Source: Pedobacter sp. N36a
GTDB lineage: Bacteria > Bacteroidota > Bacteroidia > Sphingobacteriales > Sphingobacteriaceae
Direction of reading: 5' to 3'
NCBI RefSeq assembly: GCF_014472395.1
Contig: NZ_JACSZW010000011.1
Location: forward strand, 117,182-181,181
DNA length: 64,000 bases
Within the stretch, counting starts at the first letter, position 1. Every line of letters starts with the position of its first letter. The translations under genes and the position numbers were made by a program. This document shows positions 17,777 to 24,538 of the stretch, piece by piece. The notes below the pieces were generated by a model. The model saw only the letters and a list, made by a program, of their open reading frames with translations, did not search any database and had not been told where the DNA came from.

Positions 17777-17799
17777 AAATATTTTTACTCTTTACAGCC
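17761..17799 (-). promoter_or_regulatory. Candidate antiterminator helix of the cys leader
   Basis: In the minus-strand RNA, GGCUG (17799-17795) and AAGAG (17792-17788), separated by a 2-nt bulge, can pair with the contiguous segment UUCUUCAGUC (17770-17761). The helix of 10 pairs includes two G-U pairs and captures the 5' arm of the terminator. The two structures exclude each other. Confidence 0.65.
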
Positions 17800-17806
17800 G
17801 AAATCA

Positions 17807-17863
17807 TTACCCACACATGCAGTGAGTTAACATTAGATTTCCGTTGTAAATTGTTTGGTTCAT
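17807..17863 (-). CDS. Leader peptide with Cys-Met-Cys end (attenuator uORF)
   Basis: An 18-codon frame on the minus strand encodes MNQTIYNGNLMLTHCMCG and stops 31 nt before the terminator hairpin. Both cysteine codons (15 and 17) are at its end, exactly where a stalled ribosome would free the antiterminator segment GGCUG starting at 17799; a ribosome that reaches the stop codon would cover it. This is the layout of amino-acid attenuation leaders such as those of trp and his, here with cysteine as the likely signal. Translation is not proven, and no strong ribosome binding site is seen, which is normal in this phylum. A shorter frame from the internal ATG at 17833 is possible. Confidence 0.72.
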   Translation of the reverse strand: MNQTIYNGNLMLTHCMCG

Positions 17864-18125
17864 AAAGCAAATATATAAAGTATATAGGTTTAGTAGTACA
17901 TAGGTTTGGTAAAATATTTGTAACCTTCTGTATTTCAATTGATTAATTTACTACCAATCCTATGGGATTAATTACAATAAAACCAATACCATTGATTATA
18001 AGCGAATTAAAAAACAACTCTTTAAAGGATTCCTTCCAATTCTTAATCATCGGCAAAATGTCAAATTGATCAGGATCAAAACAAAATCCCTTCTGAACAC
18101 TTACTTTTATCATACTAAGTCTTTT
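17864..18125. other. Intergenic region with cys operon promoter region
   Basis: The minus strand has TATATTTG directly upstream of the leader peptide, matching the TAnnTTTG -7 consensus, though so close that another start further upstream is possible. Two similar blocks, TATAGGTTTAG and CATAGGTTTGG (about 17882-17908, plus strand), lie about 16 bp apart and may be operator half-sites. The rest, up to the phosphoesterase ATG at 18126, shows no gene. Confidence 0.4.
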
Positions 18126-19316
18126 ATGAAAAGAAAAATCAATCTTTTACCCTTCGCCATTATCGCCGCTTTTGTATTTTTACTCAACTGGTACGTTCTT
18201 TCTGGCATTGAAACTTTAACAAACAGCAGTTGGCTGAGTCCGGTGTTCTGGGGCTTCCTCATTTTCATTCTCGCCTCTCTTGCCTATTCCATTCAGCGTA
18301 TGCGCGATAATGGCATGGATATCTTTTTCAAGGTCACTACACATACGTTCTTAGTCTTGATTACCAGTGAACTTGTCTTTGTGATTATTTTAATTCTTGG
18401 CGACGGTTACAGGGTAATTACCGGTGGTACAAGAAGCGTGTATTGGGTAGAATTCGGATTGGCTTTATTCGCGGTCACGGTGTTCATTTTCCTGTATGGC
18501 ATAATTAAAGGTAAATACGCTTACCGCGTGATCAAACACACGTTATTCTTCGACGAATTGCCGGAACAATTTCAGGGTTTCCGCATGACACAGATTTCCG
18601 ATGTACATGCAGGGAGCTTTAAAAATGCGAAAGCAGTACAGAGAGGCATCGACTTAATCAAGGCACAAAATTCAGATCTTTTTGTATTCACCGGCGACCT
18701 GGTTAACAATAAAGCAGAGGAAATCGTCCCATGGATGGGCCATTTCTCACAGATAAAAGCACCTTATGGCCAATTTTCTATCCTTGGAAACCATGATTAT
18801 GGGGATTACATCAAATGGGAAAATGAGACAGAGAAACAGACCAATTTACAAAGTCTGAAAAGGCACCATGCTGAAATGGGCTACCGGTTACTCCTGGATG
18901 AACATGTACGGATTGAAAAAAACGGCCAGCATATTGTCCTTGCAGGAGTAGAAAACTGGGGGATTGGTTTTGGGGAGCGCGGCGACCTAAAAAAAGCATT
19001 ACAAAATGTAAATCCGGATGATTTTAAGGTTTTACTTTCTCATGATCCTACCCATTGGGAGTCTGAGGTAAAAAACTGGCCTTCAACAATACATTTGACC
19101 CTATCTGGCCATACCCATGGGATGCAGTTTGGGATCGAAGCTTTTGGCATTAAATGGAGTCCTGTAAAATACCGCTATGCACACTGGGCAGGTGTCACCA
19201 GTGCAAATGGCAGGTACCTGAATATCAACAGAGGTTTTGGCTTCCTCGGTTTTTCAGGAAGAGTGGGCATCTGGCCGGAAATTACCGTCATCGAATTGAA
19301 GAAAACAAAAAGATAA
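18126..19316 (+). CDS. Membrane-anchored metallophosphoesterase (calcineurin-like)
   Basis: A protein of 396 residues from the ATG at 18126. About 130 N-terminal residues hold four hydrophobic helices and the rest is a metallophosphoesterase domain with all metal motifs: QISDVHAGSF, FTGDLVNN, GNHDYGDY, LSHDPTHW and LSGHTHGMQFG. The architecture matches YkuE/YaeI-like membrane phosphoesterases, which act on lipid-linked phosphates, but the substrate here is unknown. An in-frame start 60 bp upstream (18066) would add a polar stretch before the first helix and is less likely. It is transcribed divergently from the cys operon. Confidence 0.9.
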   Translation: MKRKINLLPFAIIAAFVFLLNWYVLSGIETLTNSSWLSPVFWGFLIFILASLAYSIQRMRDNGMDIFFKVTTHTFLVLITSELVFVIILILGDGYRVITGGTRSVYWVEFGLALFAVTVFIFLYGIIKGKYAYRVIKHTLFFDELPEQFQGFRMTQISDVHAGSFKNAKAVQRGIDLIKAQNSDLFVFTGDLVNNKAEEIVPWMGHFSQIKAPYGQFSILGNHDYGDYIKWENETEKQTNLQSLKRHHAEMGYRLLLDEHVRIEKNGQHIVLAGVENWGIGFGERGDLKKALQNVNPDDFKVLLSHDPTHWESEVKNWPSTIHLTLSGHTHGMQFGIEAFGIKWSPVKYRYAHWAGVTSANGRYLNINRGFGFLGFSGRVGIWPEITVIELKKTKR

Positions 19317-19346
19317 GCGCTGTTTCTTTAGTACCTATTTATGCTC

Positions 19347-19394
19347 AGCAAACCTGCATGGTATCAACAACAGTTCATGCACTACAGGTTTGCT
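19347..19394. terminator. Long stem-loop overlapping the cysteine desulfurase stop codon
   Basis: AGCAAACCTG (19347-19356) and CAGGTTTGCT (19385-19394) pair perfectly, with an inner GCATG/CATGC pair. It lies between convergent genes and covers the desulfurase stop. There is no T-run, so it may be an mRNA 3'-end stabiliser rather than a classic terminator. Confidence 0.5.
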
Positions 19395-20559
19395 AAGAAC
19401 AAATTACAGGCAAAGCCGCTTTTTCTGCTCCGGCATAACATTTCGCTAACTTTTCAACAGCATAGTCAATTTCCTCTTCGGTATTGTAGCGGCTAAAAGA
19501 AAAACGAACGGTAGACCTCCCAAATGGAGCGCCCAAAGCAATAAGTACAGGAGAGCCTGCACCTGAATGACTATTACAGGCACTGCCACCAGAAACTGAA
19601 ATCTGCTGCTGATCCAGGTAACTTAAAAGTTCCATTCCATTGTGCGGATCAGGCAGGGATACACTCAGTACGCTATTTAAGCTCAGCGTTGTATTTGCAG
19701 AATTTCCGTTGAAGGTCACCTCAGCAATCCTATCTTTCAGCTTATAAATCAGACGTTCCTTTAAACGAACCAAATGCTGCTGAGCAACGTCCTGGTTTCT
19801 ATAACTGATTTCCAATGCTTTTGCCAATCCAACAATGCCCTTCACATTTTCTGTACCTGCCCGCTGCCGCTGTTCCTGAGCACCTCCGTTTATTAAAGGA
19901 AAAAGCGTTTGTCTGGTACTTCTGTATAAAAAGCCCACCCCTTTCGGGCCATGGAATTTATGCGCAGAACCCACCAGAAAATCCGCATTCAAATGACGCG
20001 TATCGTATCGGTACTGCCCCATCGACTGCACAGTATCCGAATGAAAAACAGCTCCATATCTTTTACAGAGCTCCCCAATTTCGAAAACATCATTTAGGTT
20101 ACCGATCTCATTATTTCCATGCATTAAAGAAACAAAGGCCTTTTCATTAGTACTCAACAATTTTTCCAGATGCGGCAAAGAAAGATTGCCCTTTGCATCA
20201 TGTTCCAGGTAAACTACTTTGATTTCTCCATTTTTCTCTAGGGCCTGTAAAGTATGTAATACGGCATGGTGTTCAAAAACGGAAGTAATGGCCAGTCGGA
20301 TGCCATTGCTGCGGAGCCCCGAAAGGATGGCGGTATTATCGGCCTCAGAACCTCCTGAGGTAAACACAATCTGATCTGGACTGCTATTGAGCAGATCTGC
20401 AATGATTCCCCGGGCATGGGAAATGGCCACTTTCGCTCCCCTGCCATGGTGATGCGAAGAAGATGGATTTCCAAAGTTTTCAAAGAAGTAGGGCTCCATT
20501 GCCAGGAATACTTCTCTGTTTAAAGGTGTTGTTGCAGCGTTGTCTAAATAAATTCTCAT
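19393..20559 (-). CDS. Cysteine desulfurase (NifS/IscS-like, PLP-dependent)
   Basis: Removes sulfur from L-cysteine as an enzyme persulfide for Fe-S cluster or thio-cofactor synthesis. The protein has 388 residues. YLDNAATTPL at the N-terminus, SGGSEADNTAI, the PLP-lysine motif SAHKFHGPKGVGF and the mobile-loop catalytic cysteine in SGGSACNSHSGAGSPVL are present. No iscU or sufE neighbour is seen, so the acceptor is unknown. A SAM-I riboswitch lies in its 5' leader, unusual for this enzyme class and pointing to a role in sulfur or methionine balance. Confidence 0.94.
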   Translation of the reverse strand: MRIYLDNAATTPLNREVFLAMEPYFFENFGNPSSSHHHGRGAKVAISHARGIIADLLNSSPDQIVFTSGGSEADNTAILSGLRSNGIRLAITSVFEHHAVLHTLQALEKNGEIKVVYLEHDAKGNLSLPHLEKLLSTNEKAFVSLMHGNNEIGNLNDVFEIGELCKRYGAVFHSDTVQSMGQYRYDTRHLNADFLVGSAHKFHGPKGVGFLYRSTRQTLFPLINGGAQEQRQRAGTENVKGIVGLAKALEISYRNQDVAQQHLVRLKERLIYKLKDRIAEVTFNGNSANTTLSLNSVLSVSLPDPHNGMELLSYLDQQQISVSGGSACNSHSGAGSPVLIALGAPFGRSTVRFSFSRYNTEEEIDYAVEKLAKCYAGAEKAALPVICS

Positions 20560-20660
20560 GTGAATTGCTTTAATAGATTTAAAAAAAATCTACTTAATCA
20601 GTTTACAAGAAGAAGGCATGGATGAGTTTACCAGAAAATCCAAATACAGGTTTTCTAACA

Positions 20661-20762
20661 ACTTATCTCTTCCGCCAAATGGCGGACAGGAATTAGCACC
20701 TTATTAAAATAACAGGTTGCTAAGACATCACAGGGCCTTTCCCTCAGTCTTTCTGGATAAGT
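20661..20762 (-). promoter_or_regulatory. SAM-I (S-box) riboswitch
   Basis: The minus-strand RNA closes with P1 ACUUAUC (20762-20756) / GAUAAGU (20667-20661). Conserved core sequences follow in the right order: CUGAGGGAAAGGCCC (P2), UUAGCAACC, a short P3, GGUGCUAAUUCC, and P4 UCCGCCAUUUGGCGGA. The next gene is the cysteine desulfurase, whose ATG is about 100 nt downstream. The expression platform is not clear; a weak hairpin with a U-rich loop (about 20570-20600) lies just before the start codon. A frame of 93 codons over this region is not a gene. Confidence 0.93.
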
Positions 20763-20789
20763 AAATAAATGAATGAACTTTACTGCCAG

Positions 20790-20797
20790 CAAAGATA
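20790..20797 (-). promoter_or_regulatory. -7 element for the riboswitch transcript
   Basis: The minus strand reads TATCTTTG, matching TAnnTTTG, and would start transcription about 20 nt before the aptamer P1 stem. The inverted repeat CTACT-aaacc-AGTAG (20807-20821) lies directly upstream, in the -33 area. Confidence 0.65.
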
Positions 20798-20966
20798 CAA
20801 TAAAATCTACTAAACCAGTAGTCTTTAATGGATAAATTATTCTTTTTTGTATTTCGGTCATATAAATGCTAATTAAAGCTAAGAAATAACGGAATTTCCC
20901 TTCATTTGAAGTTTCAATTCCATATTTTTGCAGCATATTCTATAAGAGTATAATTACACAACCTGA

Positions 20967-21695
20967 ATGGAAGAAAATAAATTGAGAGTAAAGGCGCATC
21001 AAGTAACTGGCGACAATAGCATTTTAAAAAGAATTTTCCAGGACAGAAAAAGAACCAATATTTTAAGCGGTATAGAGCAAAGCACAATTTCCTGGCTGGT
21101 CAAACGCATCCCTAGTTTCATCAGTTCAGACATGCTGACATTTATCGGCACTGCTGGTTCCGTAATTGTACTATTAGGTTTTATCCTGGGCACTTACATC
21201 AGCAGAGATTACCTGTTATTAGGTCCGCTAGGTTTAGCGATCAACTGGTTTGGTGATTCACTGGATGGAAGAATGGCTTATTATAGAAATACGCCACGTA
21301 AATGGTACGGTTTTTCATTAGACATCATTATGGACTGGGCAAGTACCGTTCTCATTGGTTTAGGCTACCTGGTTTATGCCCGCAATGAATATGAATTGAT
21401 TGCCTTTATATTTGTAGCCTTATACGGTTGGGCGATGATCATTTCTCAGCTGCGTTATAAAATCACTGACATTTACAGCATCGATGCGGGGATTGTAGGT
21501 CCAACTGAAATCAGGATCATTCTTGCCATCATCATTATTTTAGAAGTCATCTTTGGACATTTAATTGAATATTTTGCGACTGGTATCTGTTTAGTCTTGT
21601 TCATCATCAATTTCCTGGACACCAAAAAACTATTGAAACTGGGCGACATCAGAGATAACGCAGAACGTGAAGCAAAACAACAAAAGGCGCGTTAA
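20967..21695 (+). CDS. CDP-alcohol phosphatidyltransferase family membrane protein
   Basis: An integral membrane enzyme of 242 residues that would join a CDP-linked alcohol to a second alcohol, as in phospholipid or phosphoinositol-type lipid synthesis. The family motif DG-x2-AR-x8/9-G-x3-D-x3-D appears as D100-G101-R-M-A104-Y105 ... G115 ... D119 ... D123. All metal-binding aspartates are kept, but the conserved arginine is tyrosine. About six membrane helices follow a polar N-terminus. The gene overlaps the following GtrA gene by one base (TAATG), suggesting a joint role in lipid or surface glycan modification. The product is unknown. Confidence 0.85.
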   Translation: MEENKLRVKAHQVTGDNSILKRIFQDRKRTNILSGIEQSTISWLVKRIPSFISSDMLTFIGTAGSVIVLLGFILGTYISRDYLLLGPLGLAINWFGDSLDGRMAYYRNTPRKWYGFSLDIIMDWASTVLIGLGYLVYARNEYELIAFIFVALYGWAMIISQLRYKITDIYSIDAGIVGPTEIRIILAIIIILEVIFGHLIEYFATGICLVLFIINFLDTKKLLKLGDIRDNAEREAKQQKAR

Positions 21696-22141
21696 TGAGC
21701 ATTAAGAAATCTGTATACGTTTTTGCAAAGGCACAGGTTTCCGCTTTTTCAGGTGGCATCATCGACTACCTGATCATGATCGCCTGTACAGAGTTTCTGC
21801 ACATTCATTATACCATTTCTATTGCTATTGGTGGCGTCATTGGTGCCATTGTCAACTTCTCTATCAACCGTTACTGGACCTTCAATTCGAATAAATCTAC
21901 GCCATTGCCTGTCGGTAATCAACTGGTTAAATTCGTATTTGTAGTTGCCGGAAGTATTCTCCTAAAATCTTCAGGAACTTATCTTTTCAGCAATCTATTG
22001 CGCCTGGACTATAAAATAACCAGGGTCATGGTAGACATCCTTGTCTCTCTGGGTTTCAATTACACCCTGCAAAAATACTGGGTCTTTAAAAAAAGCACTA
22101 CCGATTCAAAAATACCACAGCCAGCCGACATAAAAGCCTAA
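21695..22141 (+). CDS. GtrA family membrane protein
   Basis: A small membrane protein of 148 residues with four helices (about 18-40, 45-65, 85-105 and 115-135) and the GtrA-type FSINRYWTFNSN motif after the second helix, repeated in weaker form as QKYWVFKK near the end. GtrA-like proteins are thought to move polyprenyl-phosphate-linked sugars across the inner membrane. Translational coupling to the CDP-alcohol phosphotransferase suggests that both act on the same lipid-linked intermediate. Confidence 0.88.
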   Translation: MSIKKSVYVFAKAQVSAFSGGIIDYLIMIACTEFLHIHYTISIAIGGVIGAIVNFSINRYWTFNSNKSTPLPVGNQLVKFVFVVAGSILLKSSGTYLFSNLLRLDYKITRVMVDILVSLGFNYTLQKYWVFKKSTTDSKIPQPADIKA

Positions 22142-22234
22142 TATGGCCAATATCCGCTAAACTTATAAGTTAAGATCAGTAAAAAGTACCATTTTATGGA
22201 GAATTAGTACCGCTTAAAAATCCAGCTTAAGCAG

Positions 22235-22242
22235 TATCTTTG
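22235..22242 (+). promoter_or_regulatory. -7 element giving a nearly leaderless mRNA
   Basis: TATCTTTG matches TAnnTTTG and ends only 3 nt before the ATG at 22246, so transcription would begin at or next to the start codon. Confidence 0.5.
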
Positions 22243-22245
22243 TAT

Positions 22246-23115
22246 ATGAAGAATGACATCCCTGTTTATGACATCAGTACTTTTGAAGAATACAAAAATG
22301 CGGGTATCCTAGTGAGCAGGTTTGGCCATTATTCTAAGCAGTACTTACATTTACATTCGGCACATCGCCACTCCTTTTACCACATGGTCTGCTTCACAAA
22401 AGGAAGCGGCAGTCAGACCATAGATTTCAAAAATTACCCGGTATTACCAGGCATGATCTATTTTATGACTCCCGGACAGGTACACAGCTGGGCTTTTGAA
22501 TCGGAAGTGGACGGATATATCATCAACTTCTCTGAAAATTACTTCAAGTCGTTTTTATACAATCCGCTATACCTGGAGAATTTCAGCTTCTTTGACGAGC
22601 ATTCCGGTGATGCAGTGTTGGTATTGCCAGAACTGACGATGGAAAAAGTAGTGTCTATTTTTGAAGAGATTCTCCATGAAGGAAAAGAGGCAAGACCATT
22701 CGATGCCGATCTGGTAAAGCTATTGATGCTGAATATTTTTATTCAGGTTTCCAGAGGACTGAGTTTGAAGCAGCAGCCGCAAACCAATTCTTACAACCAG
22801 ACCCTGCTGAAGAGTTTTAAAAGATTAATTGAAACCAATTTTATAGAATTGAGGTTTCCAAAACAGTATGCAGCACTGTTGTACATCACTCCAAATCATC
22901 TGAATGCATTGTGCAATGATCTTTTGGGCATCTCTGCAGGTCAGCTCATCCGGGATCGGGTGATTTTAGAAGCTAAGCGTTTACTCATTAATATGGAGCT
23001 TTCTATAGCAGAAATATCAGATAAGCTCGCTTTTAGTGACCCCTCTTATTTCATAAAATTCTTTAAAAAACACGTGGGTTCAACCCCAGATAAATTTAGA
23101 AAACAAGATAAATAA
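22246..23115 (+). CDS. AraC family transcriptional regulator
   Basis: A regulator of 289 residues. The N-terminal half is a cupin-like sensor (HLHSAHRHSFYHMVCFTKG; PGMIYFMTPGQVHSW) and the C-terminal ~100 residues hold the double helix-turn-helix ending in SIAEISDKLAFSDPSYFIKFFKKHVG-like sequence. The ATG at 22246 is chosen over a TTG codon 6 nt upstream. It is followed by DUF983 after 11 bp, which may share its transcript. The effector and target are unknown. Confidence 0.92.
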   Translation: MKNDIPVYDISTFEEYKNAGILVSRFGHYSKQYLHLHSAHRHSFYHMVCFTKGSGSQTIDFKNYPVLPGMIYFMTPGQVHSWAFESEVDGYIINFSENYFKSFLYNPLYLENFSFFDEHSGDAVLVLPELTMEKVVSIFEEILHEGKEARPFDADLVKLLMLNIFIQVSRGLSLKQQPQTNSYNQTLLKSFKRLIETNFIELRFPKQYAALLYITPNHLNALCNDLLGISAGQLIRDRVILEAKRLLINMELSIAEISDKLAFSDPSYFIKFFKKHVGSTPDKFRKQDK

Positions 23116-23126
23116 AACACAAAGAT

Positions 23127-23543
23127 ATGAGCAGTACGGACCAGTTAAATCACACACCGCATGTTTCCCAATGGTATGGTATCACCCATTCTAAATGCCC
23201 GAGATGTCGCACAGGTAATGTTTTTACAGGCGCTACCTATGGCTTCAAAGTACAGAAAATGAATGAGTTTTGCCCGCACTGCGGTTTAAAATTTGAGCGC
23301 GAACCAGGTTATTTCTATGTATCGATGTTTGTGAGTTATGCGATGAACGTAGCGCAGATGATTTCGATGAGTGTTGCAGCTTATGTTTTAGGATTGCCTT
23401 TAACTTATGAAAACCTGTGGTACTATGTGGCCATCCTATTGGTGGGTGTACTTTTATTCTCCCCATTCAATTACAGGTACTCCAGAATGGTGCTTTTATA
23501 CTGGTTGTCGCCGGGATTACATTACGATCCTTCTAAAGTATAA
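23127..23543 (+). CDS. DUF983 family membrane protein
   Basis: A protein of 138 residues. Two CxxC pairs near the N-terminus, CPRCRTGNVF and CPHCGLKFE, form a likely zinc ribbon; GYFYVSMFVSYAMN and the following region give two membrane helices. This is the DUF983 layout. The family is widespread, often near respiratory genes, but its function is not established. It lies 11 bp after the AraC regulator. Confidence 0.9.
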   Translation: MSSTDQLNHTPHVSQWYGITHSKCPRCRTGNVFTGATYGFKVQKMNEFCPHCGLKFEREPGYFYVSMFVSYAMNVAQMISMSVAAYVLGLPLTYENLWYYVAILLVGVLLFSPFNYRYSRMVLLYWLSPGLHYDPSKV

Positions 23544-23585
23544 GCAGCGCTTTATTTCCACACGTTATTAATGCCCCCTTTATAT

Positions 23586-23621
23586 AAAGGCTCACAGTAT
23601 AACACTGATGAGCCTTTCGTT
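23586..23621. terminator. Intrinsic terminator between convergent genes
   Basis: AAAGGCTCA (23586-23594) pairs with TGAGCCTTT (23609-23617), followed by CGTTTCTT. It is positioned to end the DUF983 transcript and possibly the opposing AraC gene. Confidence 0.7.
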
Positions 23622-23639
23622 TCTTAAGCGGCCCACCTA

Positions 23640-24440
23640 TTAGGGCACCATCATTTCATGCGGCCGGAGTCCTAGCACCTGCTGAAAGGTATTACTGAAA
23701 GTAGATACGCTATCATAGCCGACTTTCATCGAGACCCCTTTTACCGTTTCTCCAGAAATAGACAGCAATTCTACGGCCTTAATCATTTTATACAATTTAA
23801 GATATCCGGCTACGGTGATGCCAATATCTTGTTTAAACAGCCTTTCCATTGTCCTCGCGGAAAGGTTAAAATGAGCAGCCACATCAGGAATTCTAAGCTC
23901 ATTCACTAAAACCCCTCCATTGTCTACACATTCCGTCAGGTAATCTACCATTTTAGCGATCCTTGGGTCTCTGGGTACCGGAAGTACCAATGGCAAAGCT
24001 GCATTAAATGTAAGTGGTAAAATACCAACCAGGGCTTTTATAAAATCTTGCTCCAGGGGATCTTCTTCTTCCAATCTGGACCATTGCTCTGTAAATAGGA
24101 TCATTTCCCGCAGCACCTTTGAAGTATGAAAAATATTCAGTTCCTTAAAAAAGGGACTATCGCTGGTTTTATTTAAAAAGATACAGCGCAGGTATACCTG
24201 ACTCACGGGACTGGAAGTCCGGTGTACCCATCCGGGAGGAATCCAGGCGCAATGCTGACTGGGCAATAAATAAGTTCTTTCTGCTGTATGGAGGTATTGA
24301 ACCCCCTTTTCTACAAAAATTAGCTGTCCCATTTGATGGGCATGCCATTCGTCGGAAAACTTCCAATCTGCTTCGTGCCATACGTAGGCTTCCTTTTTTA
24401 CCGAATCGACGGTTAAGTGACAAAATCTGGCTCTATTCAT
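23640..24440 (-). CDS. AraC family transcriptional regulator, cupin type
   Basis: A regulator of 266 residues from the ATG at 24440. The N-terminal cupin (EWHAHQMGQLIFVEKGVQYL; HCAWIPPGWVHRT) carries metal-type histidines, and the C-terminus has two helix-turn-helix motifs (LSARTMERLFKQDIG; VSMKVGYDSVSTFSNTFQ). It is divergent from the WrbA-RidA fusion gene with 98 bp between the two start codons, the usual arrangement for a regulator and its target. A TTG start at 24449 is possible but less likely. Confidence 0.92.
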   Translation of the reverse strand: MNRARFCHLTVDSVKKEAYVWHEADWKFSDEWHAHQMGQLIFVEKGVQYLHTAERTYLLPSQHCAWIPPGWVHRTSSPVSQVYLRCIFLNKTSDSPFFKELNIFHTSKVLREMILFTEQWSRLEEEDPLEQDFIKALVGILPLTFNAALPLVLPVPRDPRIAKMVDYLTECVDNGGVLVNELRIPDVAAHFNLSARTMERLFKQDIGITVAGYLKLYKMIKAVELLSISGETVKGVSMKVGYDSVSTFSNTFQQVLGLRPHEMMVP

Positions 24441-24499
24441 GTGTCGCAAAATAACATGTTATTGGCAAATATAGATATTTAAAGACAAGCCCCTTTACC

Positions 24500-24507
24500 G
24501 ACCTTTG
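24500..24507 (+). promoter_or_regulatory. -7-like element of the WrbA-RidA gene
   Basis: GACCTTTG differs from TAnnTTTG at the first base only. It directly abuts the ATG at 24509, which argues that translation begins at the later ATG at 24539. Confidence 0.45.
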
Positions 24508-24538
24508 TATGCTTATTAAATCTTTAAATCAATATTCA

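Noticed and set aside
20655..20936. Minus-strand open frame of 93 codons
   Set aside because: It runs through the SAM-I aptamer and its promoter; the conserved RNA explains the sequence, and the protein has no recognisable features.
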